A stretch of DNA of 31,736 nt, from positions 1 through 31,736 of the forward strand of contig JAQBGG010000143.1 of the NCBI GenBank assembly GCA_032122625.1, given 5' to 3'. The DNA comes from CAXMST01 sp032122625. GTDB lineage: Bacteria; Actinomycetota; Thermoleophilia; Solirubrobacterales; 70-9. The notes under the pieces were generated by a model that worked only from the letters and a program-made list of their open reading frames with translations, searched no databases and was not told where the DNA came from. This document shows positions 24,259-31,669 of the stretch, piece after piece. The stretch's first letter is position 1; every line of letters begins with the position of its first letter. A program made the translations under genes and the position numbers.

Positions 24259-24265
24259 ACGCGCC

Positions 24266-24285
24266 GGCGGGTCCGCTCACCCGCC
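24266..24285. terminator. Bidirectional hairpin between convergent envelope genes
   Basis: A perfect 7-bp stem GGCGGGT/ACCCGCC (24266-24272 and 24279-24285), loop of 6 nt, spans the 18-bp convergent gap and the stop of the minus-strand gene. No U-tract. Confidence 0.55.
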
Positions 24286-25071
24286 CGCCCGCCTGGTCAC
24301 AGGGCCGATCAGCGCTCGGGCCACCTTGCGGATCGTCGCGATCCCATATCCCTTGCTCGTCTGACCGGAGGTGAGGATCGCCACGGCGAGTTCCTCGCGC
24401 TTCGGTCCACGCAGGAGAGCGATCTGGTGCACCCGCCAGTCGCTGGGGGCATCGTCGTACCAACCACCCTTGAAGAACGGCGTCCAGCCGGTCACCTCGG
24501 CGATCCCCCAGCGCTGCTTGGTGACGATCCGCTTCAGCAGCCCGATCGCAAACTGCCGATGCCGCCGGGGGAGCAGCTCCTCGATCTTCTTCATGAAGAG
24601 GGCCATGTCGCGGCTGCAGATCTGGGTCGAGCCCCAGCTGGACGCGGTCCCGAAGCAGCGCATTCCGAGCTTCTCGGCGATCGCTTCCAGCGAGGCATTG
24701 CCGACGATGTCGCGAATCTCTGTGGCGGCGTCGTTGTCGGAACGGCGAATCATGATTTTTAGTCGCTCACGCTCGGAGCCATCGAGCCCGCGCTCCGAGT
24801 AGCGGCGCAGATAGGCGACCATCAGCATTGCCTTGACGACGCTCGCCGCGCGATAGCGATCTGAGGGATTGAACGAGCGCCTGACGCCGCCGCCGCGGAG
24901 CGAGAAGCTGGTCTTGCCCGCTCGACCGTTGGCGACGCACTTCGCCGCCTTCACGCGTTTGTCCCAATGCACCTGGCCGAGGTTGCGCCCGCCGGCCGAT
25001 ACCGGCGCAGCGGCAACGAGCAGCACCAGCGACAGCGCTGCGGCCGCGACGAGCGTGGTCTGCAACCGCAT
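24277..25071 (-). CDS. Secreted class A beta-lactamase-fold serine hydrolase, likely not a resistance enzyme
   Basis: A 264-residue protein with a signal peptide (cleavage near APVSAGG, residue 26). The active-site Ser-x-x-Lys is Ser77-Val-Val-Lys80 (YRAASVVKAML). The SDN motif is Ser111-Asp-Asn113 (IRRSDNDAATE). The third motif is Lys201-Gly-Gly (FFKGGWYDD), as KTG variants in this group often are. I see no Glu-x-x-Leu-Asn omega-loop, so the deacylating Glu166 equivalent of true class A enzymes seems absent. It is probably a penicillin-binding-protein-like peptidase or esterase. Cysteines at 139 and 152 could pair. The ATG is at 25069-25071. Confidence 0.87.
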   Translation of the reverse strand: MRLQTTLVAAAALSLVLLVAAAPVSAGGRNLGQVHWDKRVKAAKCVANGRAGKTSFSLRGGGVRRSFNPSDRYRAASVVKAMLMVAYLRRYSERGLDGSERERLKIMIRRSDNDAATEIRDIVGNASLEAIAEKLGMRCFGTASSWGSTQICSRDMALFMKKIEELLPRRHRQFAIGLLKRIVTKQRWGIAEVTGWTPFFKGGWYDDAPSDWRVHQIALLRGPKREELAVAILTSGQTSKGYGIATIRKVARALIGPVTRRAGG

Positions 25072-25100
25072 GGCCCAATCTTGGCAGGCGCGGCTCCCGC

Positions 25101-27104
25101 TCAGGCGCGCATCCCCTCGAGGTCGCGGCGTAGCTCCTTGAGCTCGTCCCGCAGCCGGCCCGCCTCCTCGAAGCGGAGGTCGTCAGCCGCGCTGAGCATG
25201 TCCTCCTCGAGGCCGGCGATCATCTTCTCGAGCTCCTCCGGGGACTCGATCGGCTTGCCGTCGATCAGCGCCCGGCTGCGGCGCCGCTTCGCCGGGGCGT
25301 TCGACTCCATCGCGAGGAAGTCGGAGATGTCGCTGATGCCCTTCTTCACGGTCTCCGGCGTGATCCCGTGCTCGGCGTTGTAGGCGACCTGGATCTCGCG
25401 GCGGCGGTCGGTCTCGTGGATCGCTGCGTCCATCGCCGCGCTCTGCCGGTCGGCGTACATCAGCACCCTGCCGTTGACGTTGCGGGCTGCGCGGCCGATT
25501 GTCTGGATCAGGCTCGTCTCGCCGCGCAGGAATCCCTCCTTGTCGGCGTCGAGGATCGCAACCAGCCCGACCTCGGGGATATCGAGCCCCTCGCGCAGAA
25601 GATTGACGCCGACGAGCACGTCGTACTCGCCGAGCCGCAGGTCGCGGATGATCTGGATCCGTTCGATCGTGTCGACCTCGGAGTGCAGATAGCGGACCCG
25701 GAAGCCGTGCTCGAGCAGGTACTCGGTCAGATCCTCCGACATCTTCTTCGTCAGCGTTGTCACCAGGCAGCGCTCTTTGCGCTCGGCGTGGACCCTGACC
25801 TCCTCCATCAGGTCGTCGATCTGGTTCTTCGTCTTCCGGACCTCGACGGGAGGGTCGACGATTCCCGTCGGACGCACGATCTGCTCGACGATTCGTCCGC
25901 TCTGCGTGCGCTCGAAATCACCGGGCGTGGCCGAGACCATCACCACCTGGCCGACCCGTGGCAGGAACTCATCGAACTTCAAGGGCCGGTTGTCGATCGC
26001 GCTGGGAAGGCGGAAACCGTGATCGATCAGGGTCAGCTTGCGCGAGCGATCGCCCTCGTACATGCCACCGATCTGGGGAACCGTCTGATGCGACTCGTCG
26101 ACGAAGGTGACGAAGTCATCGGGGAAGTAGTCGATCAGGGTGTGTGGCGGCGAGCCGGGCTCTCGGCCGTCGAGGATCCGAGAGTAGTTCTCGATCCCGT
26201 TGCAGAAGCCAAGCTCCTTCAGCATCTCGAGGTCGTACTGGGTCCGCTGGCGAAGGCGGTGGGCCTCGAGCTCCTTGCCCTGCTCCTCGAGCTCAGAGGT
26301 GCGCGCGTCGAGCTCGGTCTTGATCTCGACCACCGCCTGTTCGATCGTCTCCTCCTTGGTCACGTAGTGCGAAGCGGGCCAGATCGAGACGTGAGCAACC
26401 TGATCGAGCACCTCGCCGGTGAGCGGATCAAAGTGCGTGATCGACTCGACCTCGTCGCCGAATAGCTGCACCCGGTAGGCGGATTCGGCGTAGGAGGGAA
26501 AGATCTCGAGCACCTCACCCTTGACGCGGAAGGTGCCGCGGGTCAGCGCCGTGTCGTTGCGCTGGTACTGCATTCCGACCAACTGGCGGAAGAGCGGCTC
26601 GCGCTCGATCCACTCGCCGACCTTGAACAAGACCATCTGGTCGCGGTAGAGCTCCGGCGAACCGATCCCGTAGATGCAGGAGACCGAGGCGACGATGATC
26701 ACGTCGCGGCGGGCGAACAGCGACGAGGTCGCCGCGTGGCGGAGGCGATCGATCTCGTCGTTGACCGTCGCGTCCTTCTCGATGTAGAGGTCCTGGGCCG
26801 GCACGTAGGCCTCGGGCTGGTAGTAGTCGTAGTAGCTGACGAAGTACTGGACCGAGGCGGCGGGGAAGAACTCGCGGAACTCGTTGCAGAGCTGCGCTGC
26901 GAGGGTCTTGTTGTGGGCGATGACCAGCGCCGGGCGCTGTAGCCGGGCGATCGTCGAAGCCATCGTGAACGTCTTCCCGGTCCCCGTCGCTCCGAGCAGG
27001 GTGATGAAGTTCTCGCCGGCCTCGATCCCCTCAACGAGGCCGTCGATCGCTGCCGGCTGATCGGCGACCGGCGCATAGGCGGCGTTGAGGACGAAATCAG
27101 GCAC
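25101..27104 (-). CDS. uvrB: UvrABC excinuclease subunit B
   Basis: A 667-residue UvrB helicase-like subunit. It verifies damage and recruits UvrC. Visible motifs: Walker A LLGATGTGKTFT, the beta-hairpin that probes DNA (SYYDYYQPEAYVP), Walker B-like TFVDESHQTVPQ, helicase motifs VGVNLLREGLDIPEV and QTIGRAARNVNGRV. The C-terminal UVR domain (EKMIAGLEEDMLSAADDLRFE) binds UvrC. The GTG at 27102-27104 directly precedes the conserved FVLNAAYAPVADQPAAID. The frame stays open upstream to 27647, but that region is antisense to the rhodanese gene. I found no perfect GAAC-N4-GTTC box upstream, unlike uvrA. Confidence 0.97.
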   Translation of the reverse strand: MPDFVLNAAYAPVADQPAAIDGLVEGIEAGENFITLLGATGTGKTFTMASTIARLQRPALVIAHNKTLAAQLCNEFREFFPAASVQYFVSYYDYYQPEAYVPAQDLYIEKDATVNDEIDRLRHAATSSLFARRDVIIVASVSCIYGIGSPELYRDQMVLFKVGEWIEREPLFRQLVGMQYQRNDTALTRGTFRVKGEVLEIFPSYAESAYRVQLFGDEVESITHFDPLTGEVLDQVAHVSIWPASHYVTKEETIEQAVVEIKTELDARTSELEEQGKELEAHRLRQRTQYDLEMLKELGFCNGIENYSRILDGREPGSPPHTLIDYFPDDFVTFVDESHQTVPQIGGMYEGDRSRKLTLIDHGFRLPSAIDNRPLKFDEFLPRVGQVVMVSATPGDFERTQSGRIVEQIVRPTGIVDPPVEVRKTKNQIDDLMEEVRVHAERKERCLVTTLTKKMSEDLTEYLLEHGFRVRYLHSEVDTIERIQIIRDLRLGEYDVLVGVNLLREGLDIPEVGLVAILDADKEGFLRGETSLIQTIGRAARNVNGRVLMYADRQSAAMDAAIHETDRRREIQVAYNAEHGITPETVKKGISDISDFLAMESNAPAKRRRSRALIDGKPIESPEELEKMIAGLEEDMLSAADDLRFEEAGRLRDELKELRRDLEGMRA

Positions 27105-27182
27105 CGAGCGAAGATAGCGACCGCCGATCGCCTGCGAGGATCTTCCGGACGCTGGAGTCGAATTGGACCGTAGTTTCAGCGG

Positions 27183-27695
27183 ATGGCCGCCTCGAGTCAG
27201 GGAGCTAGCCTGCAAGGGGTGCCTGGCCCCCGCCAACTGTCGCTCGAGCGGATTCCTCGGCGCGAGCAGGCCAGGCGGCTGCCTCGGCCGGTGGCCGGGG
27301 AGCCGGGGCTGGTCAGCGTTGATGCGACCTGGGGAACGATCCAGCCGCTGCGGCTCAGCAACGGAGTCGAGACGGTCGCCGAACTGGAGGTGATCGAACA
27401 GCTGCGCGCCGGCGGGCTGCTGGTCGATTGCCGCCAGCCGCCGGATGTCGCCCGCGGCAGGATTCCCGGCGCCCTGGCGATCCGCCATCAGGAGATCGTC
27501 GCCGGCCTCGAGCCCCATCACGACCGCGCCCCGGTCGTTCTCTACTGCAACGGACCGCAATGCCTTGCCACACCGGACGCCGTATCGCTTCTTCTGGACG
27601 CCGGATGGGCTCCGGCCACGCTCCGCTACTACCGCGGCGGCATCCACGACTGGGTGACACTCGGGCTCCCCCTCGCCGCAGAGCCGCAGGCCTAG
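27183..27695 (+). CDS. Rhodanese-like sulfurtransferase domain protein
   Basis: A 170-residue protein whose C-terminal two thirds (about 65-165) is a single rhodanese domain: LLVDCRQPPDVARGRIPGAL, then VLYCNGPQC with the catalytic Cys in a CNGPQC loop, and RYYRGGIHDWVTLGLPL. Rhodaneses carry sulfur as a persulfide. The basic N-terminal stretch (1-60) is not recognisable. The ATG at 27183 lacks a strong ribosome-binding site and a GTG at 27219 is possible. It diverges from uvrB (78-bp gap) and its stop shares a CTAG with the cyclase stop on the opposite strand. Confidence 0.87.
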   Translation: MAASSQGASLQGVPGPRQLSLERIPRREQARRLPRPVAGEPGLVSVDATWGTIQPLRLSNGVETVAELEVIEQLRAGGLLVDCRQPPDVARGRIPGALAIRHQEIVAGLEPHHDRAPVVLYCNGPQCLATPDAVSLLLDAGWAPATLRYYRGGIHDWVTLGLPLAAEPQA

Positions 27696-28870
27696 CGCCG
27701 AGTCGTGATCTCGCAGATCGCGACGCCGCCTGCGTCGCGGCGGGCTTTCTCGTCGGCATGCTCGATCTCGGAGAGAACCGTGTAGGCGACGTCATCCGGG
27801 TCGATCCCGAGGCTGGATGCGACGGCCGCCGGAAGGCGTTCGACAACGTCCTTGCTGGCGAGGGTGCTGCCTCCGCGGGCGACCTCTTGGATCCGCGCCG
27901 CCTGGTTCACCTCATCGCCGAGCGCGGTCACCTCGAGTCTGCCGCCCGTCACCACCTGACCGATCACCAGCGTCGCCCCCCAATGGACGCCTACGTTGAT
28001 CGCCAGGGGCTCGCCACCCGGGCCCATCGTCGCGGTCCGGTGCTGGATCGCTTCGGCCGCGCGGAGGGCGGCGGCGGCCGCGTGCTCGTCGCCGCCGCAC
28101 TGCTCGGCGAGGAAGAAGGCGCTGACACCGTCGCCGACGTGTTTGCCGACAATGCCGCCATGCTTGATGACGGCACCGTCGATTGCAGTCGTCATCTCGC
28201 GGATCAAGCCGAAGTAGGCCTTCGTCGAGAGCTTGCGGCTCAGCACCCCGGACGCCTCGAGGTCGGCGAAGAGGATCGCGGCTGGGCGCCGAGCCGGCTC
28301 GGTCAGCGCAGCCATCCGCTCGAACATGCCATCGTCGCCGCGCGAGAGCATCGCCTGGACGCTGCCGCGGAGGCCGCCGCCGACGTAGAGGCTGATCGCT
28401 CCCCGGAAAGACCCGTCGGTGCCGTTGAGCCGGACGACCAGCCGTCCGACGTTCGCGTTCGCGCCATCGGGAAACGAGGTCTCGAACTTGCCGGCCCAGG
28501 CGATCGGCGGCTCAGCCGCCCGCAGCGCTTCGAAGGCCTTGGCCAGCGGCCCGAACTCAGCCACGAGGTCCAGGTCGTCGGGTAGATCCGAGCGCAGATA
28601 GGGACCATCGATCTTCCACCAGAGAGCCTGAGAGCGCTCCGAGAGCCGCCAGACATCGGGCGCGGCCGCTGCGCGCAGCACGGTGATCGTCCCGTAGCTG
28701 AGTTCGTCATCGTCGTAGTGACCGACCAGGTTGCGCAGCTCCGTACTGACATAGACGAGTCGCCATGACTTGTCGCTGACCTCGCCCGCCATGCGCCCGT
28801 CCTCGAGCGCCCGGGCCGCGGCGGCGAGAACAGGGTCGTCGGGCAGCGCGTGGGGGTACTCGCGGGGCAC
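27692..28870 (-). CDS. Class III nucleotidyl cyclase with N-terminal PAS-like domain
   Basis: A 392-residue soluble protein. The N-terminal half (about 10-185) has a PAS-like beginning (EVSDKSWRLVYVSTELRNLVG) and an unassigned segment. The C-terminal half (about 195-390) is a class III cyclase catalytic domain. All key residues are present: metal-binding Asp203 (FADLEASG) and Asp247 (KHVGDGVSAFF), purine-contacting Lys243 and Thr315 (VTALGDEVN), and transition-state Asn322 and Arg326 (VNQAARIQ). Lys plus Thr is the class IIIb pattern and favours cAMP. I chose the GTG at 28868-28870, 10 bp after the antiporter stop; a TTG at 28877-28879 is an alternative. It is probably co-transcribed with the antiporter. 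Confidence 0.9.
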   Translation of the reverse strand: MPREYPHALPDDPVLAAAARALEDGRMAGEVSDKSWRLVYVSTELRNLVGHYDDDELSYGTITVLRAAAAPDVWRLSERSQALWWKIDGPYLRSDLPDDLDLVAEFGPLAKAFEALRAAEPPIAWAGKFETSFPDGANANVGRLVVRLNGTDGSFRGAISLYVGGGLRGSVQAMLSRGDDGMFERMAALTEPARRPAAILFADLEASGVLSRKLSTKAYFGLIREMTTAIDGAVIKHGGIVGKHVGDGVSAFFLAEQCGGDEHAAAAALRAAEAIQHRTATMGPGGEPLAINVGVHWGATLVIGQVVTGGRLEVTALGDEVNQAARIQEVARGGSTLASKDVVERLPAAVASSLGIDPDDVAYTVLSEIEHADEKARRDAGGVAICEITTRR

Positions 28871-28880
28871 AAGCCGCAAT

Positions 28881-30059
28881 CTACTCGGCGCTCTGCCCTC
28901 CCAGCAGGCCCAACGCCGTGGCCGGGAAGACGACGACCGAGAGCAGGCCCGCGGCGATGAAGGCGGCGGCGGTCCCCGGCTCGATCGCGCCGAGCTCGAT
29001 GCCGATCGCCGTCGCGGCGACGATGAACGGCAGCGAGGTCGCCTGTAAGAGCGCCGCGACGAGCGTCTTGCGGTCGCCCAGCTCACCGCGGTAGAGCAGC
29101 GCCGGCAGACCGCGGACGGCGACCATGGCCGCGAGGAAGATCGGCACCTGCACGAGGGTCGAGGGCTCGCCCAGGGCGTCGAGGTCGTAGGCGACGCCGG
29201 TGGCGACGAAGAAGACCGGGATGAAGACCCCGAACCCGACCGCCTCGAGCTTCTCGCGCAGCTGCGGGTGGGTCATCATCGTGTCGCGATCTACGAGCTT
29301 CAGCACGCCTCCCGCCAGGAACGAGCCGAGGATCAGCTCGAGGCCGAGGTTCGTCGCCAGGGCGGTCAAGCCGACCATCAGCACGAACGCCCCGCGGATC
29401 CGGATCTGGGCCGTCGTGTCCTGGAGTCGCAGCAGCGCGTCGCGCACCCTGCCGAGATGCTCGACCTCGGCGATCGCAAGCCCGAGCAGCGCTGCAAGCA
29501 CGAAGAAGGAGCCGAGCAGGAGCAGGGTCGAGGTCGTGCTCGACGCCTCCCCGCTGAAGAACAGGGTGAGCAGGATGATCGTCGCGAAGTCGGCTATCGA
29601 TGCGGCGGCGACCACGAGTTGGCCGAAGCCGGTCTCGATGTTGCCCGAGTCCTTGAGCACCGGGATCACCACCCCGAGTGAGGTTGCCGAGAGCACGATC
29701 GCGACAAACAGGCCGTCCCCAACGGTGTCGGTCGCTTTGAGCAGGAGGCCGACCGCGATCGCGATCGCGAAGGAGAGGATGAAGCCGCCACCGGCGAGGC
29801 GCGCGACCCTGCCGCGCAGCTTCTCGTGCTCGATCTCGAGGCCGGCGAGAAACAGCAGCACGGCGAGGCCAAGGATCGAGAGCACGCGGACCGGCTCATC
29901 GATCTCGACCCAGCCGAGCACGGCGGGCCCGACGATGATGCCGGCGACGATCTCCAGGACAACGGCCGGGAAGCGCAGCCCGGGAGCCAGACCCAGCAGG
30001 AACGGCGCCGAGAAGCCAACCGCGACGACGATCAGCAGGTTTGTGAATTCAATCTCCAT
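28881..30059 (-). CDS. CPA2-family monovalent cation:proton antiporter
   Basis: A 392-residue membrane protein with about 12-13 predicted helices. It matches the Na+/K+:H+ exchanger domain of KefB/NapA relatives: LEIVAGIIVGPAVLG, VLLFLAGLEIEHEKL, SATSLGVVIPVLKD and SLLA-type GSFLAGGVLKLV. The transport-site helix reads AAASIADFATII, with one Asp and Ala where electrogenic members have a second Asp; this hints at electroneutral exchange, but it is only an inference. It lacks the C-terminal TrkA_N domain of KefB/C, so regulation must come from elsewhere. ATG at 30057-30059. The cyclase gene follows 10 bp after its TAG. Confidence 0.93.
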   Translation of the reverse strand: MEIEFTNLLIVVAVGFSAPFLLGLAPGLRFPAVVLEIVAGIIVGPAVLGWVEIDEPVRVLSILGLAVLLFLAGLEIEHEKLRGRVARLAGGGFILSFAIAIAVGLLLKATDTVGDGLFVAIVLSATSLGVVIPVLKDSGNIETGFGQLVVAAASIADFATIILLTLFFSGEASSTTSTLLLLGSFFVLAALLGLAIAEVEHLGRVRDALLRLQDTTAQIRIRGAFVLMVGLTALATNLGLELILGSFLAGGVLKLVDRDTMMTHPQLREKLEAVGFGVFIPVFFVATGVAYDLDALGEPSTLVQVPIFLAAMVAVRGLPALLYRGELGDRKTLVAALLQATSLPFIVAATAIGIELGAIEPGTAAAFIAAGLLSVVVFPATALGLLGGQSAE

Positions 30060-30140
30060 CTGGCCGCTGCAGTCCCGACTGTCCTTGATCCGTTACGACC
30101 CGGCCCGCGAGGTCAGAGCCTGTCTGCGAGGATCGCCCCG

Positions 30141-30830
30141 ATGTCAAGGTCGGATGTCGCAGGGGATGAAAGAACCAGCGCCGGTGAGAATCCGCGCGAC
30201 GACGAGTCGGCGCTGATCGCCGCGCTGCAGGCCGGCGACGAGGCGGCCTTCAGGACGGTCTTCGACCAGTTCGATCCAACGCTCCGGCGTCTCGCCCGCA
30301 GCTACGCCCGAGCCGACGCCGTCGCTGAGGAGATCGTCCAGGAGACGTGGCTCGGCGTCGTTCGCGGAATCGGCCGCTTCGAGGGCCGCTCGTCGCTGAA
30401 GACCTGGATCTTTCGGATCCTCGTCAACGTCGCCCGCACGCGGGCCGGTCGTGAAGCCCGCACGATCCCCTTCTCCTCGGCGGCGCCGCCGGGCGAGGAC
30501 TCTGGGCCGATCGACGCCGACCGCTTCTTCGGGGCCGACCACGGTCGCTGGCCCGGGCATTGGTGCCAGGGCCCCGCAGCCTGGGGAGTTCCGGACGAGC
30601 GGGCGCTGGCCAAGGAGATGCGCGAGGAGATCCTCACGGCGATCGATTCCCTCAGCGGATCGCAGCGTGAGGTGATCACCCTGCGTGACATCGGCGGCTG
30701 GGATTCGAAAGAGGTCTGTAACGCCTTGGGTGTCAGCGAGGTCAACCAGAGGGTGCTCCTACATCGGGCACGGGCCAGAGTCCGCGCTGCCGTCGAGGAG
30801 AGCCTCGGTGCGATCGAGCAGACAACGTGA
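30141..30830 (+). CDS. ECF-type RNA polymerase sigma factor
   Basis: A 229-residue sigma-70 family factor of the extracytoplasmic-function type. Region 2 spans about 25-95 (ALQAGDEAAFRTVFDQF ... VAEEIVQETWLGV ... RSSLKTWIFRIL). Region 4 spans about 165-220 (SLSGSQREVITLRDIGGWDSKEV ... VNQRVLLHRARARVR). Between them is a Trp/Gly/Pro-rich linker (FFGADHGRWPGHWCQGPAAWG) seen in some ECF groups. The ATG at 30141 has GAGGA eight bases upstream. Its TGA abuts the zinc anti-sigma gene, the usual arrangement for an envelope- or redox-stress regulon. It diverges from the antiporter. Confidence 0.94.
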   Translation: MSRSDVAGDERTSAGENPRDDESALIAALQAGDEAAFRTVFDQFDPTLRRLARSYARADAVAEEIVQETWLGVVRGIGRFEGRSSLKTWIFRILVNVARTRAGREARTIPFSSAAPPGEDSGPIDADRFFGADHGRWPGHWCQGPAAWGVPDERALAKEMREEILTAIDSLSGSQREVITLRDIGGWDSKEVCNALGVSEVNQRVLLHRARARVRAAVEESLGAIEQTT

Positions 30831-30847
30831 CGAGCGCGAGTGAAATC

Positions 30848-30854
30848 AGGGGAG
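30848..30854 (+). promoter_or_regulatory. Strong Shine-Dalgarno for the anti-sigma gene
   Basis: AGGGGAG lies 8 nt before the ATG at 30863 and argues for that start over the overlapping GTG at 30827. Confidence 0.7.
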
Positions 30855-30862
30855 CAGACCAA

Positions 30863-31093
30863 ATGCAGTGCAAACAGCTGATCCAACTCGTCACCGACTA
30901 CCTCGAGGGTACGATCGCCGAGGCCGAACGTGAGCAAATGGAGGCTCATATGGGCGAGTGCAAGTGGTGCGAGCGCTACATCGAGCAGACCAGGCAGATG
31001 ATCGACGCCCTTGCTGAGCTCGACCGCCAAAGCGGTGACTCCGAAGCCTGGGCCAACGCCCTGGCGGCATTTCGCGAGCATCAGAACCGCTGA
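30863..31093 (+). CDS. Zinc-binding anti-sigma factor (ZAS/zf-HC2 type)
   Basis: A 76-residue soluble protein. The H-x3-C-x2-C zinc motif (AHMGECKWC) with an upstream Cys in MQCKQL is the anti-sigma domain signature (C-x(n)-H-x3-C-x2-C). Such proteins hold an ECF sigma factor inactive and release it when the zinc-bound thiols are oxidised or disturbed. It has no membrane segment. I chose the ATG at 30863-30865 for its AGGGGAG eight bases upstream. A GTG at 30827-30829 overlapping the sigma stop by 4 bp would add 12 residues and cannot be excluded. Confidence 0.92.
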   Translation: MQCKQLIQLVTDYLEGTIAEAEREQMEAHMGECKWCERYIEQTRQMIDALAELDRQSGDSEAWANALAAFREHQNR

Positions 31094-31587
31094 TCGGGGC
31101 GCCTGCCGACATCAACCTGCGGCCGCTCGCCGCCGGCGACGAGGGCGAACTGCTGCGCATCCACCGCACGGCTGAGGTGAGCCGCTGGTGGGACGCCCCC
31201 GATCCGGAGTTCCCCAGGGATGAGCGCGAGTCGACGCGACTGGTGGTCGAGGTGGATGGATCGATCGCGGGTCTGATCCAGTGGGCCGAGGAACCAGAGC
31301 CGAAGTATCGCCACGGCAGCATCGACCTATTCCTCGACCCGGCCCTTCATGGCCGAGGGATCGGCACTGAGACGGTGCGCCGAGTGGCGCGAATGCTGAT
31401 CGAGGAGCGCGGTCACCACCGGATCGTGATCGACCCCGCGGCCTCGAATCGCGCCGCGATCCGCTGCTACGAGAAGGCGGGCTTCAAAGCTGTGGGAGTG
31501 ATGCGCGCCGCCGAGCGTGACCCAGACGGCAACGGCTGGCACGACAGCCTGATGATGGAGCTCGTGGTGGAGGGGACCGGCGGGTGA
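31090..31587 (+). CDS. GNAT acetyltransferase, AAC(6')-like, probable non-canonical start
   Basis: A GNAT N-acetyltransferase. The acetyl-CoA loop is HGRGIGTETVRRV, followed by RIVIDPAASNRAAIRCYEKAGF, a run close to aminoglycoside 6'-N-acetyltransferases. The first ordinary start is GTG 31177, giving 136 residues that begin at VSRWWDAPDPEF. However, the frame remains open upstream and encodes INLRPLAAGDEGELLRIH, the normal first strand and helix of the fold. The in-frame stop at 31036-31038 limits the extension. No ATG, GTG or TTG lies between that stop and 31177. A CTG at 31090-31092 would share a CTGA overlap with the anti-sigma stop, like the ATGA/GTGA overlaps elsewhere, and gives 165 residues. 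Substrate unknown; it may acetylate a small molecule or protein. Confidence 0.8.
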   Translation: MIGAPADINLRPLAAGDEGELLRIHRTAEVSRWWDAPDPEFPRDERESTRLVVEVDGSIAGLIQWAEEPEPKYRHGSIDLFLDPALHGRGIGTETVRRVARMLIEERGHHRIVIDPAASNRAAIRCYEKAGFKAVGVMRAAERDPDGNGWHDSLMMELVVEGTGG

Positions 31588-31614
31588 ACCGGTCTCGCCA
31601 GCGAGCTTGTAACG

Positions 31615-31634
31615 GGTCTCGGTTTGCCGAGACC
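31615..31634 (+). terminator. Hairpin after the acetyltransferase gene
   Basis: A perfect 8-bp stem GGTCTCGG/CCGAGACC with a TTTG tetraloop (31615-31622 and 31627-31634), 28 bp past the stop and 36 bp before the next ATG. It probably ends the sigma/anti-sigma/GNAT transcript. No U-tract. Confidence 0.6.
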
Positions 31635-31669
31635 TAGCAGCGATCGAACGACCCGCGAGGAGTGAGCAG

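Noticed and set aside
25368..26465. Plus-strand frame antisense to uvrB (365 codons)
   Set aside because: Same reason; the composition (Val/Asp/Leu runs) is typical of reverse-complement shadows in GC-rich genes.
27105..27182. Possible SOS box in the uvrB/rhodanese divergent gap
   Set aside because: Only imperfect fragments such as CGAATTGG are present; no GAAC-N4-GTTC pair.
27105..27647. N-terminal extension of uvrB
   Set aside because: In frame, but without similarity to UvrB, antisense to the rhodanese gene, and the UvrB fold starts at the GTG 27102-27104.
29200..30216. Plus-strand frame antisense to the antiporter
   Set aside because: Ser/Arg/Thr-rich translation with no domain; it also runs across the divergent promoter region and into the sigma gene in the wrong frame.
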